This document shows positions 24,167 through 33,622 of a stretch of DNA of 40,103 nucleotides, piece after piece. How positions within the stretch are numbered: the stretch's first letter is position 1; each line of letters opens with the position of its first letter. The stretch comes from Gemmatimonadota bacterium (GTDB lineage Bacteria > Gemmatimonadota > Gemmatimonadetes > Gemmatimonadales > Gemmatimonadaceae), in contig PMYN01000033.1 in NCBI GenBank assembly GCA_003171215.1, positions 76,079 through 116,181 on the forward strand. The letters run 5' to 3'. A program made the position numbers and the translations under genes. The notes under the pieces are model-generated. The model did not search any database. It worked only from the letters and a program-made list of their open reading frames with translations, and had not been told where the DNA came from.

Positions 24167-25075
24167 ATGAACCAGCCGCGCCCCAGTCTCACCGTGATCA
24201 CCCCGTCGTTCAACCAGGGGCGATACCTGGAAGAAACGATCCTGTCGGTGCTCAATCAGGGCGTGAAGGACCTCGAGTACATCATCGTCGACGGCGGAAG
24301 CACCGACGAGAGCGTCGAGGTGATCAAGAAATACGAGCGTCATCTCAAGTGGTGGGTCTCCGAGAAGGATCGCGGCCAGTCGCACGCGATCAACAAGGGA
24401 CTCGCGCATGCCACGGGCGAGTTCGTCGCGTATCTCAACAGCGACGACGTCTACCTTCCCGGCGCGCTCCATGCCGCGCTCGACCTGCTGCACCGCACGA
24501 AGGGTGCGCGCTGGATCGCCGGCGGCATCATCGATTTTGGATCCGAAGAGATACAAACGTACGACTGGTACAGTCCCAAGGTGCCGACGTCGCTGCTCGA
24601 TTGTCTCACCCTGCGATTCCAGGCCGCGCAGCCGGGCCACGTCTGGTCGCGCGAGATGCTCGAGTCCGTCGGCGGCTTCGATGAATCGATGCGGTACTTC
24701 TTCGACCTCAATCTCTACGCGGAACTGCTCGCACGCGGGGAGCGCTGCATTCCGCTCGACCGGCCGCTCGCGGCCTACCGCTTCCATCCCACGAGCAAGA
24801 CGGTCGGTGAGCAGCATCTCCGCGAGGCTGATTGGGACCGCATCCGTGAACACTTCGTGCCCATGCTGCCGCTGCATCAGCGTGTGGTGGCGCGGCACCG
24901 GATCGCCCTGCTGAAGAGCGGGGCGCTGTACACGCAGGCGGCGCGAGAGCAGGCCGCGGGGCACCGCGCCGAGGCGCGAAAGCAGTTCACGTCGGCGGTG
25001 CGGCTGTACCCGCCGAGCTTGCTGTCGCGCAGCGGCCTCGGCTGCGTGCGACGCCTGTATTTCGGCGGGACGTGA
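24167..25075 (+). CDS. Glycosyltransferase family 2
   Basis: 302 residues, ATG 24167. GT-A fold: [34 protein letters not shown], then the metal-binding region [11 protein letters not shown] (DxD-like Asp-Asp) and [20 protein letters not shown], which positions the acceptor side. The tail of about 70 residues is helical ([29 protein letters not shown]) and may contact the membrane or another enzyme. An inverting transferase for repeat-unit assembly is the natural role. The upstream frame that extends into the previous gene is not used. Confidence 0.9.
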   Translation: MNQPRPSLTVITPSFNQGRYLEETILSVLNQGVKDLEYIIVDGGSTDESVEVIKKYERHLKWWVSEKDRGQSHAINKGLAHATGEFVAYLNSDDVYLPGALHAALDLLHRTKGARWIAGGIIDFGSEEIQTYDWYSPKVPTSLLDCLTLRFQAAQPGHVWSREMLESVGGFDESMRYFFDLNLYAELLARGERCIPLDRPLAAYRFHPTSKTVGEQHLREADWDRIREHFVPMLPLHQRVVARHRIALLKSGALYTQAAREQAAGHRAEARKQFTSAVRLYPPSLLSRSGLGCVRRLYFGGT

Positions 25076-26223
25076 CCGCGCGCGAAGCGGTGCGCGTCTA
25101 TTTCCCCTGCACGGGTCTCGGACGCCAGCGGCGCGGATTCGAGACCTTCACCCGATCGTGCGCAGCGGCGCTGCGGGGGGAGCCTGGTCTCGAGATCACG
25201 GTGTTCGGCGGCGGCGGCCCGGACTCGCGGCCCGACGAGCGCACGGTGCCGAATGCGCCGCGTGACGGCTTGACCGCTCGCGCCGTCGGAGCGCTGACGC
25301 GCCGCGATCCGTACTTCGTCGAACAAGCGACCTTCTTCGCGGCATTCCTTCCGAGACTCGTCGCGGCGCCGCCGGACGTCGTCTATTTCGCCGACCTCAG
25401 CCTTGGCAACGCGTGCTGGCACTGGCGCCGGATTTCCGGCCAGCGCTTCCGGTTGCTCTTTTACAACGGGGGCGCGACGACGATGCCGTTCACACGCTGC
25501 GACCTCGTGCAGCAGGTGAGTCCGGAGCACTTCGACAGCGCACTCGCGCGGGGAGAAAGGGCGGATCACCAGGTGCTCCTCCCGCATGGCGTCGACGTCG
25601 CCGAAGACTATACCCCGCCCACATCCGCACAGCGGGCGGCCGCCAGGCAGGAATTGGGGATCGCGCCGGGCCGCCCGCTGCTCCTGAGCGTGGGGATGCT
25701 CGACGCGCAGGTGAAGCGGATGGACTACGTGATTCGCGAGGTCGCCTCGCTGGGTGCGGCGCGGCCGCACCTGCTGCTCGCGGGAGCGATGTCCCGGCAG
25801 ACGCCGGAAATCCTCGTGCTCGCCCGCGAGATGCTTGGCGCGAATGACTTCACCGCGCGCACGCTCTCCCGCGCCGAGATGGCGCTCGCATACCGCGCGG
25901 CCGACGCGTTCACGCTCGCGTCGCTCCGCGAAGGGTTCGGCCTGGCCATGCTCGAGGCGCTTGCGGCGGGACTTCCGTGCATCGTGCACGACACGCCGAA
26001 CACCAGGTACCTCTGCGGCCCGCACGCGGAGCGCGCTGACCTGCGGACGAGCGGCGCGCTCGCGGTGCGACTGGCGGTTGCGTTCGCCGAGCGCGGAGAT
26101 CCGCAAGCGATGCGCGCGCGGCACGAATGGGTGCGGAGCCGGTTCTCCTGGGGGGCGCTGCGCGACCGCTATGCGGAACTACTCCGCGCGTGCGCAGCCG
26201 GCCGGCGGCCGGAGTGGGCATGA
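25072..26223 (+). CDS. Glycosyltransferase family 4
   Basis: 383 residues; GTG start overlaps the previous stop (GTGA). GT-B layout: [18 protein letters not shown] at the N-terminus (the Gly-rich loop), [13 protein letters not shown] in the linker, [18 protein letters not shown] at the start of the donor domain and [33 protein letters not shown] with the E-x7-E acid pair. The donor sugar cannot be predicted. It belongs to the run of consecutive transferase genes. Confidence 0.9.
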   Translation: MTAREAVRVYFPCTGLGRQRRGFETFTRSCAAALRGEPGLEITVFGGGGPDSRPDERTVPNAPRDGLTARAVGALTRRDPYFVEQATFFAAFLPRLVAAPPDVVYFADLSLGNACWHWRRISGQRFRLLFYNGGATTMPFTRCDLVQQVSPEHFDSALARGERADHQVLLPHGVDVAEDYTPPTSAQRAAARQELGIAPGRPLLLSVGMLDAQVKRMDYVIREVASLGAARPHLLLAGAMSRQTPEILVLAREMLGANDFTARTLSRAEMALAYRAADAFTLASLREGFGLAMLEALAAGLPCIVHDTPNTRYLCGPHAERADLRTSGALAVRLAVAFAERGDPQAMRARHEWVRSRFSWGALRDRYAELLRACAAGRRPEWA

Positions 26224-26257
26224 CCGGCCTTACGCTCGTGCCGTACATTTGGGGACG

Positions 26258-27202
26258 ATGCCGAGACTTCCGCGGAGCCGCGTGAGCGCGACAGTGCCGG
26301 TGGCGTATTTTGCGCACAGCCGTGCCGACCTCGTCGTGCGCACGCTGGCTGCCCTGCGCGAGAACGGGGTGACGCTGATCTATGCTTTTGCTGACGGCGC
26401 GCGAAGCCCCGAAGGCCAGAAGGACGTCGATGACGTCCGGCGCATCCTCCGCTCGGTGGACTGGGCCGACCTGCACCTCGTGGAACGACCGGTGAATGTC
26501 GGAATCGATGCCGGGATCGTAGCTGGCATCTCCGAGACACTCGGCGCGCACCAGGAGGTCGTCGTCTGCGAGGACGACATCGAGATGTCTCCCGGCACGT
26601 ATGAGTATTTCGTTGCCGCCCTCGAGCGGTATCGTGACGAACCCCGCGTCATGTGCATCAGCGGATGGACGCACCCGCGCGTGACGCCGGCCGGCGCACG
26701 CGCCGCGCCGCACTTCACGGGGCGCTTCCCCTGCTGGGGATGGGCGACCTGGAGGCGGGCCTGGGCCGGATTCCCGGGGATGTCGGCGGTAGAGCTGCGC
26801 GACCGCTGCCTCGCCGCCGGGATCGACATCGGGAAGTATGGCGAAGATGTCCCCGCGATTTTCGCGGGCGACGCGGCCAAGGCGACGTGGGACTACTGCT
26901 TCAGTCTCCACATGATGCTGCATGGCGGCCTGAGCCTGTTGCCTCGGCACACGTTGACCGCGCACATCGGCTACGACGCTCGCGCGACGCACCCGCAGAA
27001 TGACGAAGGGTGGGAGGACCATCCCGAATCGCCGCCGCCGCCGGACCAGGTTCGCTGGCCGGCCGTGCGAGAGGAACCCGACAGTGCCGAATGCTGGAGG
27101 CGCGCGCTGAATGCACCGCCGCGACCATCCGTCGTTGCGCGCATCCGCCGCCGGCTCGCGCGACTGATCGCCACGCGCGCTGGGCGAGAGCCACGCGCCT
27201 GA
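26258..27202 (+). CDS. GnT-I (GT13)-like glycosyltransferase
   Basis: 314 residues from ATG 26258; a GTG at 26282 is an alternative that begins just before the conserved part. The sequence VPVAYFAHSRADLVVRTL, then RPVNVGIDAGIVAGI, VVVCEDDIEMSPGTYEYF and FPCWGWATWRRAW resembles bacterial relatives of animal N-acetylglucosaminyltransferase I, in which EDD is the metal-binding motif. The C-terminus is Pro-rich then basic (ARIRRRLARLIATRAGR), possibly a membrane-touching helix. It probably adds a sugar, perhaps an aminosugar, to the repeat unit. The 34-base gap upstream has no strong ribosome binding site. Confidence 0.82.
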   Translation: MPRLPRSRVSATVPVAYFAHSRADLVVRTLAALRENGVTLIYAFADGARSPEGQKDVDDVRRILRSVDWADLHLVERPVNVGIDAGIVAGISETLGAHQEVVVCEDDIEMSPGTYEYFVAALERYRDEPRVMCISGWTHPRVTPAGARAAPHFTGRFPCWGWATWRRAWAGFPGMSAVELRDRCLAAGIDIGKYGEDVPAIFAGDAAKATWDYCFSLHMMLHGGLSLLPRHTLTAHIGYDARATHPQNDEGWEDHPESPPPPDQVRWPAVREEPDSAECWRRALNAPPRPSVVARIRRRLARLIATRAGREPRA

Positions 27203-28203
27203 ACATCGTCTCTGCGCCAGGAGCGGGAACGCGGCCGGTCATTTCGGTGATCGTACCGTCGTACCGGCGCACGGAGTCGCTCGGGCGCTGTCTCCGGGCG
27301 ATCGCGGCGCAATCACATGTGCCGGACGAGGTGGTGGTCGGTGTCCGATCGGATGACGCGGACACGGAGTGCGCCGTCGCGTCGTTCTCGCGCACGTTTC
27401 CCTCGCCACTCCAGTGCGCGGCGACGGACGGGGCCGGCGTCGTCGCGGCGATGAACGCCGCGCTCGCCGCGTGCCGTGCGGATTCCGAAATCATCGCGCT
27501 CACGGACGACGACACGGAGCCGCATCACGACTGGATCGAGCGCCTGGCCGCCTGCTTCACCGATCCGCGCGTGGGAGGCGCGGGCGGCCGCGACTGGCAG
27601 CCCCTCGAGCGGGGCGACCGCGCCGTCGTGGGGAAGGTGCAGTGGTTCGGCCGCGTGATCGGCAACCATCATCTGGGCGCGGGACCGGCGCGCGACGTGG
27701 ACGTGCTCAAGGGTGCGAACTGCGCGTATCGCGCACGGCTGCTGCGCGCGGTCGGGTTCGACACGCGCCTCGCCGGATCCAGCGCGCAACTATTCTGGGA
27801 ACTCGCTCTCTGCCTGCCGATCCGGCGCGCGGGCTGGCGGCTGGTGTACGATCCCGCGATCGCGGTCGAGCACCACGTCGAGCCGCGCAGCGACGGTGAC
27901 CAACTGCACCGCGGCGTGTTCGCACCGGCGCCGCTCAGCGACGCGGCGTACAACGAGACGCTGGTGCTCCTCGAGAACCGGGGCGACGGCGCACGCGCGG
28001 CATTCATGATCTGGGCACTCCTGGTGGGAACGCACCACGAACCCGGGCTCGCCCAGCTCCCGAGGCTCGTGCTGCGCGGAGACCGGCACGCATTCACGCG
28101 ATGGCGGGCCGCGCTCGACGGGCGGATGCGCGGCTGGAGGCGGTGGCGCGCCGAGGGACCGGGGCCGGCCACTCTTCACGTTCCGCCGGCACCGGCGCGA
28201 TGA
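27199..28203 (+). CDS. Glycosyltransferase family 2 (apparent CTG start)
   Basis: 334 residues if it begins at CTG 27199, which overlaps the upstream stop in the same 4-base way (CTGA) as neighbouring ATGA, GTGA and TTGA junctions. The next standard start in frame, GTG 27247, would cut into the first beta strand (ISVIVPSYRR), and the nearest upstream ATG lies more than 100 bases inside the previous gene. GT-A motifs: SVIVPSYRRTESLGRCL, EIIALTDDDTEPHHDWIE (DDD metal site), VLKGANCAYRARLLRAVGFD and a C-terminal acceptor region with FWELALCLPIRRAGWRL and a histidine-containing AVEHHVEPR. The family assignment is firm, the exact start is not. Confidence 0.87.
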   Translation: MNIVSAPGAGTRPVISVIVPSYRRTESLGRCLRAIAAQSHVPDEVVVGVRSDDADTECAVASFSRTFPSPLQCAATDGAGVVAAMNAALAACRADSEIIALTDDDTEPHHDWIERLAACFTDPRVGGAGGRDWQPLERGDRAVVGKVQWFGRVIGNHHLGAGPARDVDVLKGANCAYRARLLRAVGFDTRLAGSSAQLFWELALCLPIRRAGWRLVYDPAIAVEHHVEPRSDGDQLHRGVFAPAPLSDAAYNETLVLLENRGDGARAAFMIWALLVGTHHEPGLAQLPRLVLRGDRHAFTRWRAALDGRMRGWRRWRAEGPGPATLHVPPAPAR

Positions 28204-29318
28204 AGCCGCTCCGGGTCCTCGTCGTCATGCCGCTGGGCACCGCCCTGGGCGGCGGTGAGTCGATGCTGCGACAGCTGCTCGTGCACGGCCGCGGCCAGGA
28301 CGTGGAATGGATCGTGGTGTTCCTGCGCGACGGGCCGATGGTCGCGGAGATGCGCGCGCTCGGACTCGACGTTCACGTCATCGAGGCCGGCCGCTTTCGC
28401 CACGTGACCGCTCGCATCCGGGCGATCCGAAAGGTCGCGCGGCTCGCCAAGTCGAGCGGCGCTGACGTCGTGCTCGGCTGGATGGTCGCCGGCCAGCTCA
28501 CCGCCGGCTCCGCGGCGCTGATCGCGGGACTTCCGTGCGTGTGGTTCCAGGTCGGCACGCCGCGGCCCGACTGGCTCGACCGCCTCGCGACCCTGCTCCC
28601 CGCACGAGGCGTGCTCGTGCTGTCGCGCGCCGCCGCCGCGGCGCAGGCGCGCGTGTGGCCGCGCCGGCGCCAATGGCTCGTGTATCCCGGCGTGCCGCTC
28701 GACGCGTTCGATCCATCGCGGCTGCCCGCGCCCACGGTCGTGCGATCGAAGCTTCGATTGCCGGCGCAGGGTCCGCTGATCGGCATGGTCGGGCGGCTCC
28801 AGCGATGGAAGGGCATGCACGTGTTCATCGCCGCGATGGCGCGCGTGCACTGGTCACGTCCCGGCGTGCGAGCGGTGATCGTCGGCGGTCCGCACGAGAC
28901 GGAGCCGCGATACGCCTCCGAACTGCGCGCGCAAGCAAGCTTGCTCGGCCTCAGCGACGTCATCACCTTCGCGGGTTTCCAGACCAACATCCCCGAGTGG
29001 ATGCAGGCGATGGACGTCTTCGTGCATGCGTCGGACCGTGAACCGTTCGGCATTGTATTGATCGAAGCGATGGCGCTCGGGAAGCCGGTGATCGCGGGGT
29101 CCGGGGGCGGACCAGCCGAGATCATCACCGATGGGGAGAACGGGCTCCTCGTGCCGTACGGCGACGTCGGGTCGCTCGCGCATGCCATCCTGCGGTACCT
29201 TGATGACGACGCGTTCGCGGCGCGGGTCGGCGCGGCGGCACGGAACCGCGCGGCGGTCTTCGACGACCGGACCTACGCGGCGAACGTCATCGCGGCATTG
29301 CGGGAGTGCGTCTCCTGA
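28200..29318 (+). CDS. Glycosyltransferase family 4
   Basis: 372 residues, ATG 28200 overlapping the previous stop (ATGA). GT-B features: VMPLGTALGGGESMLRQLL, DVVLGWMVAGQL, VYPGVPLDAFDPSRL, IGMVGRLQRWKGMHVFIAA and SDREPFGIVLIEAMALGKPVIAG with the paired acid residues, then ENGLLVPYGD. It is a typical cytoplasmic-face transferase using a nucleotide sugar. The 67-base gap after it is the longest in this part of the locus. Confidence 0.92.
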   Translation: MKPLRVLVVMPLGTALGGGESMLRQLLVHGRGQDVEWIVVFLRDGPMVAEMRALGLDVHVIEAGRFRHVTARIRAIRKVARLAKSSGADVVLGWMVAGQLTAGSAALIAGLPCVWFQVGTPRPDWLDRLATLLPARGVLVLSRAAAAAQARVWPRRRQWLVYPGVPLDAFDPSRLPAPTVVRSKLRLPAQGPLIGMVGRLQRWKGMHVFIAAMARVHWSRPGVRAVIVGGPHETEPRYASELRAQASLLGLSDVITFAGFQTNIPEWMQAMDVFVHASDREPFGIVLIEAMALGKPVIAGSGGGPAEIITDGENGLLVPYGDVGSLAHAILRYLDDDAFAARVGAAARNRAAVFDDRTYAANVIAALRECVS

Positions 29319-29385
29319 TTCCACCGTCAGCATGGCCGTTGATCATCGTGGAGGTTCCGGGCTGCGACCGGCCGCCGGCGGTGCC

Positions 29386-30552
29386 ATGAGAAACTTCTCG
29401 CTGGCATTCATCGCCGACGCCGTGCACCGTCGCGGAGGCCAGGAACGTGCGGCCGCCGAGGTGCTGTCTCGTATATCGCGGCGCATTTCCGTGACCGTCA
29501 TCGCGAAGGAATGCGACCTCGGCGATGCGCCCGTCCGCTGGATCCCGGTTCGCGCGCCGCGGCGCCCCTCGGTGCTGCGCACGTGGGCGTTCGCGCGCGC
29601 AGCACGTGCCGCTGAACATCGCGCGAACTGTACGATCACGAACAGCATCGGCGCGGCGGCGCGGGACGCGGACGTCATCACGGCGCAGTTCTGCCACGCG
29701 GCGTTCACCGCGCGCTTCGGCGGAATCCGCGGCGGCTCGGGCCTGCGAGCGGCGTACCAGCGATTCGCGCAATCGCGATTCACAGCGGACGAGCGCCGGG
29801 CGTATTCGTCTCCGAGGCTGAAGCGCGTGATCGCGGTGTCGGAGGGCACGGCCCGCGAGCTGCAGGAATTCTACCACGTGCCCCGGGAGCTGATCGCCGT
29901 CGTGCCGAACGGAGTGGACGGCGCGGTGTTCCGCCCGGCGGCCGACGCGGCGGCACGGCGCGCGCTTCGCGAGCGGCTGTCGCTGCCGGCGGGCGAGTTC
30001 ATCGCGCTGTTCGTGGGTGGTGATTGGGAACGGAAGGGCGTTCGCGACGCGATCGCGGCGATCACCGGCCTCACCGGGACGCGGCTCGTGATCCTCGGCA
30101 CCGGTGACGTAGGCGCGATGAAGGCGCACGCGATCAAGCTCGGCGCGGAACGCCAGGTCATGTTTCCCGGCGCGTCGCGCGCGCCGCAGGACTGGTACGC
30201 GGCGTGCGACGCGTTCGTCTTCCCGTCGCGTTACGAGGCGTTCTCGCTCGTCACGCTCGAAGCCGCGGCGTCGGGACTTCCGATCGTCGCGCACGCCATC
30301 AACGGCACCGAGGAGCTCGTGCGCGACGGGGAGAACGGCTGGCTCGTTCCGTTCGGCGCCCACGCGCTGCGCGAGAAGATCGAGCTCCTGCGCGACGATC
30401 CGGCGCGCCGAGCGCGGATGTCGGCCGCCGCGGTCGCGTCGTCGCGCCGGTACGACTGGGACCGGATCGCCGATGAACAGTTCACCGTGTTCCAGGCCGC
30501 GGCGACGCTCGCGACCGGCGGCGCCACGAGCAGCGCGCGGAGCGCACCGTAG
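29386..30552 (+). CDS. Glycosyltransferase family 4
   Basis: 388 residues from ATG 29386 (MRNFSLAFIAD). An in-frame ATG at 29332 adds 18 residues that do not look like the family and is less likely. Motifs: RRGGQERAAAEVL, ITAQFCHAAF, VIAVSEGTARELQEFY, VVPNGVDGAVF, FIALFVGGDWERKGVRDAI, and FPSRYEAFSLVTLEAAASGLPIVAH with the acid pair, then ENGWLVPFGAHAL. The Cys/His-containing segment QFCHAAFTARF and the following ERRAYSSPRLKRVIAVSEG resemble heptose/glucosyl GT4 enzymes such as WaaG; that closer match is tentative. One base separates its TAG from the next ATG. Confidence 0.9.
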   Translation: MRNFSLAFIADAVHRRGGQERAAAEVLSRISRRISVTVIAKECDLGDAPVRWIPVRAPRRPSVLRTWAFARAARAAEHRANCTITNSIGAAARDADVITAQFCHAAFTARFGGIRGGSGLRAAYQRFAQSRFTADERRAYSSPRLKRVIAVSEGTARELQEFYHVPRELIAVVPNGVDGAVFRPAADAAARRALRERLSLPAGEFIALFVGGDWERKGVRDAIAAITGLTGTRLVILGTGDVGAMKAHAIKLGAERQVMFPGASRAPQDWYAACDAFVFPSRYEAFSLVTLEAAASGLPIVAHAINGTEELVRDGENGWLVPFGAHALREKIELLRDDPARRARMSAAAVASSRRYDWDRIADEQFTVFQAAATLATGGATSSARSAP

Positions 30553-30553
30553 C

Positions 30554-33500
30554 ATGTGCGGCATCATCGGAGTCGTGCAGGACGGCGCGGCGCAGTCGCG
30601 GGAGCGGCTCGTCGCTGCGCGCGAGCTCATGTGGCAGCGCGGTCCGAACGACGCGGGCGTCTGGGCCGGCGAGCACGCATGCCTCGGCGCACGCCGCCTC
30701 TCGATCATCGACCTCTCGAGCGCCGGCCACCAGCCGATGATCAGCGACGATCGCCGGCGCGTGCTCGTGTTCAACGGCGAGATCTACAACTTCCACGAAC
30801 TTCGCCGCGAGCTCGAGCCCGACTTCGCGTTCCGGTCGCACACGGACGGCGAGGTGATCCTGCACGGCTACCGGCGCTGGGGACTGCCGGGGCTGCTCAG
30901 CCGCCTGGCGGGCATGTTCGCGTTCGCGCTCTGGGACGAGGACCGGCGGATGCTGTTCGCCGCGCGCGACCGCGTGGGCAAGAAGCCGTTCCTCTTCCGG
31001 CACGAGGGACGCACACTGCACTTCGCGTCGACGCACAACGCGTTGCTCGCCTTGCTGCCGGGGACGCCGCCGCTCAATCCGCACGCCGTGGACGCGTTCC
31101 TCGTCTACCAGGCCGTGCCGGCGCCGCTCTCCGTCTTCCGCGGCGTCACGCGGCTCCTGCCGGCGCATTCCCTCGTATTCTCATCCGACACCGGCACGTG
31201 CGTCGTCGAGCGCTACTGGGACGTGTCGTACGCGAAGAAGACGCGCGAATCCGAACCGGAGGTGCTGGAGCACGTCGAGTCGCTGGCGCGCGAAGCCGTC
31301 CGCAAGCGGCTCGAGAGCGACGTGCCCGTGGGCGTGTTCCTCTCCGGGGGTGTCGATTCCTCTCTGATCGCCGGCCTTGCGGCGCGCGAAAGTTCAAAAC
31401 CGATCGAGGCGGTGACGCTCGGATTCGACGAACCGGAATTCGACGAGCGCGCGTACGCGCGCAAGGTCACGGATCATCTGGGCATGCGGCTGCACGAGGA
31501 GACGCTGCGTCCCGCGCTCGTCGCCGACCTGCCGGCCATCGTGTGGCACTACGGCCAGCCCGTCGCCGACGTCTCGATCGTGCCGAACCACTATCTCGCA
31601 CAGGCGGCCCGCCGCTGGATGACTGTCGCGCTCAACGGTGACGGCGGCGATGAACTCTTCGGCGGCTACGCACGCCCGATGCTCGCGCGCGTCGCGGCGC
31701 CGTATCGTCGCCTGCTCCCGCAGTCCGTGCGTTCGGCGGTGTCGCGCGCGCTCCGGGACCGTGACAGCGGGCCGCTGCGCCGCCTGGCGCTCCTCGCGCG
31801 CGCCGGCGGCGAGTCCGCCGCCGAGAGCTTCACCTACGATCGCGGCTTCCGGCTTTTCCGTGCGGAAGCGTACCCTGAGGCGTTTCTCGCATCGCTCGGC
31901 GACACCAATCCCGACGCGATGTACCGCGAGGTCTGGGACCGGGCCGACGGCACGGACGACGTCGATCGCGCGCTGTACGGCGACTTCAGCACCTATTTGC
32001 CGGATCAGCTGCTCGTGAAGGCGGACCGCGCATCGATGGCGCACGGTCTCGAGGCGCGCTCGCCGCTCCTCGATCGCGCCCTGATCGAATACGCCGCGAC
32101 GATTCCGACCTCGATTCGCCTCAAGCATTTCGAGACGAAATACGTGCTGAAGAAGCTGGCCGAGCGCTACGTGCCCCGCTCGGTGATCTACCGGCGCAAG
32201 AAAGGCTTCGTGATGCCGGCCTCGCGATGGCTGCGCGGCGAGCTCTCGCCCTACGTGCGAGCGGCGCTGGACAGCCGCACGTTCTTCGACCGCGGATGGG
32301 TTCGGCCCGAATTCGTGCGCCGCATTCTCGCGGAGCACTTCACCGGCCAGCACGACTGGGGCGAGCAGCTCTGGACGCTGCTGGTGCTCGAGGTGTGGGC
32401 CCGTCTCACGCTCGATCGCACGCTCGAACGCGACGAGCAGATGGACGCGCTGCTGCGCAAGCCCGAGCGTCCACGCCGAGCGACAGTCCGCACGCTGCAG
32501 CTCGGGATGGAGTGGTTCCCGGAGAAGCCCGGCGGGCTGAATCGCGTCTATTTCGAGCTGATCAAGCACCTGCCGCAGGCCAACGTGGAGGTGCAGGGAC
32601 TCGTTGCGGGCACCGCCCAGGTCACGCAGGACTCCGGCGGAATGATCGAAGGATTCGCGCCCCGTTCCGAATCGTTGCTGCCCCGCTTGCTCGCGGTTCG
32701 ACGGCTCGCCGTTCCAATGTTGCGCAGCGACCCCAAGCTGCTCGTCGTCTCCCACTTCTCGCTTTACACAGCTCCCGTAATCGACGCCCTCGCCGGCCAT
32801 CCGATGGTCGTCCATTTCCAGGGGCCGTGGGGACTCGAGGGCGGAGCCGAGCGCCAGTCGCGACTCACCGTTCGGGTGAAGACCGCTGTCGAGCGGGCCG
32901 TCTATCGCCGCGCGAGCGCATTCATCGTCCTCTCGCGGCCGTTCGGCCAGATTCTCGAACGCCGCTTCGGTATCCCGCCCGACAAGATCCACGTGATACC
33001 AGGCGGTGTGGACGTGTCGCGCTTCGCGATCCGGGAATCACGCGCGGAGAGCCGCACCAAACTGGGATGGCCGCAGGACCGACCCATCGTGCTCGCCGTC
33101 CGCCGCCTGACGCGCCGCATGGGGCTGGACGACCTCGTTCGCGCGGCGCTGCGTCTCCGCGAGCGAGTGCCGAACGTGCTCGTGCTGATCGCCGGCGACG
33201 GACCGGTCAAGGGAGAACTCGAGCGGCAGATCGTGTCGCTTGACCTCGAGCAGAACGTGCGCCTGCTGGGCTTCGTGCCGGACGCCGACCTGCCGTTTGC
33301 GTATCGCGCTGCCGACCTGACCGTCGTGCCAACCGTGACGCTCGAGGGATTCGGGCTGATCGTCCCGGAGTCTCTCGCGGCAGGCACCCCGTGTTTCGTA
33401 ACGCCGGTCGGTGGACTTCCCGAGGCGGTGAGCGGCCTCTCGCGCGCGCTCGTACTGCCGTCGACGGGCGCCGAGGCGATCGCCGACGGGCTCGCCGGCG

Positions 33501-33622
33501 CACTCATGGGAGTGACGCCGCTGCCGAGTGCGCGCGAGTGCGTCGATTTCGCGCGGAGGAACTACGACTGGCCGGTCATCGCGGAGCGCGTGCGGCTCGT
33601 GTACGAGGAGGCGCTGCGTTGA
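30554..33622 (+). CDS. Asparagine synthase (AsnB) fused to a GT4 glycosyltransferase
   Basis: 1022 residues in one uninterrupted frame. Residues 1 to about 640 are a complete glutamine-hydrolysing asparagine synthase: N-terminal nucleophile Cys2 (MCGIIGVVQ), RGPNDAG, FNGEIYNF, HTDGEVILHGY, then the ATP-binding SGGVDSS at 264-270, NGDGGDELFGGY, ADRASMAHGLEARSPLLD and a C-terminal RRKKGFVMP. From about residue 643 a GT4 enzyme begins: LQLGMEWFPEKPGGLNRVYFEL, VVHFQGPWGLEG, VIPGGVDVSRFA, IVLAVRRLTRRMGLDDLV and TLEGFGLIVPESLAAGTP. AsnB-like amidotransferases in polysaccharide loci are thought to amidate uronic or other acidic sugars. A fusion would couple amidation to sugar transfer. Homologues usually appear as two genes, so this is either a true fusion or a lost stop between neighbours; the frame and codon use stay regular through the junction. 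Confidence 0.9.
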   Translation: MCGIIGVVQDGAAQSRERLVAARELMWQRGPNDAGVWAGEHACLGARRLSIIDLSSAGHQPMISDDRRRVLVFNGEIYNFHELRRELEPDFAFRSHTDGEVILHGYRRWGLPGLLSRLAGMFAFALWDEDRRMLFAARDRVGKKPFLFRHEGRTLHFASTHNALLALLPGTPPLNPHAVDAFLVYQAVPAPLSVFRGVTRLLPAHSLVFSSDTGTCVVERYWDVSYAKKTRESEPEVLEHVESLAREAVRKRLESDVPVGVFLSGGVDSSLIAGLAARESSKPIEAVTLGFDEPEFDERAYARKVTDHLGMRLHEETLRPALVADLPAIVWHYGQPVADVSIVPNHYLAQAARRWMTVALNGDGGDELFGGYARPMLARVAAPYRRLLPQSVRSAVSRALRDRDSGPLRRLALLARAGGESAAESFTYDRGFRLFRAEAYPEAFLASLGDTNPDAMYREVWDRADGTDDVDRALYGDFSTYLPDQLLVKADRASMAHGLEARSPLLDRALIEYAATIPTSIRLKHFETKYVLKKLAERYVPRSVIYRRKKGFVMPASRWLRGELSPYVRAALDSRTFFDRGWVRPEFVRRILAEHFTGQHDWGEQLWTLLVLEVWARLTLDRTLERDEQMDALLRKPERPRRATVRTLQLGMEWFPEKPGGLNRVYFELIKHLPQANVEVQGLVAGTAQVTQDSGGMIEGFAPRSESLLPRLLAVRRLAVPMLRSDPKLLVVSHFSLYTAPVIDALAGHPMVVHFQGPWGLEGGAERQSRLTVRVKTAVERAVYRRASAFIVLSRPFGQILERRFGIPPDKIHVIPGGVDVSRFAIRESRAESRTKLGWPQDRPIVLAVRRLTRRMGLDDLVRAALRLRERVPNVLVLIAGDGPVKGELERQIVSLDLEQNVRLLGFVPDADLPFAYRAADLTVVPTVTLEGFGLIVPESLAAGTPCFVTPVGGLPEAVSGLSRALVLPSTGAEAIADGLAGALMGVTPLPSARECVDFARRNYDWPVIAERVRLVYEEALR
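33605..33621 (+). promoter_or_regulatory. Strong ribosome binding site deciding a TTG start
   Basis: GAGGAGG at 33605-33611 is followed after seven bases by TTG at 33619-33621. This Shine-Dalgarno match inside the end of the AsnB-GT4 gene makes TTG the start of the next gene, in a TTGA overlap with the upstream stop. Confidence 0.7.

Noticed and set aside
31394-32992. 532-residue antisense frame inside the AsnB-GT4 gene
   Set aside because: No recognisable domain, composition of a shadow frame, and it covers conserved AsnB motifs on the sense strand.
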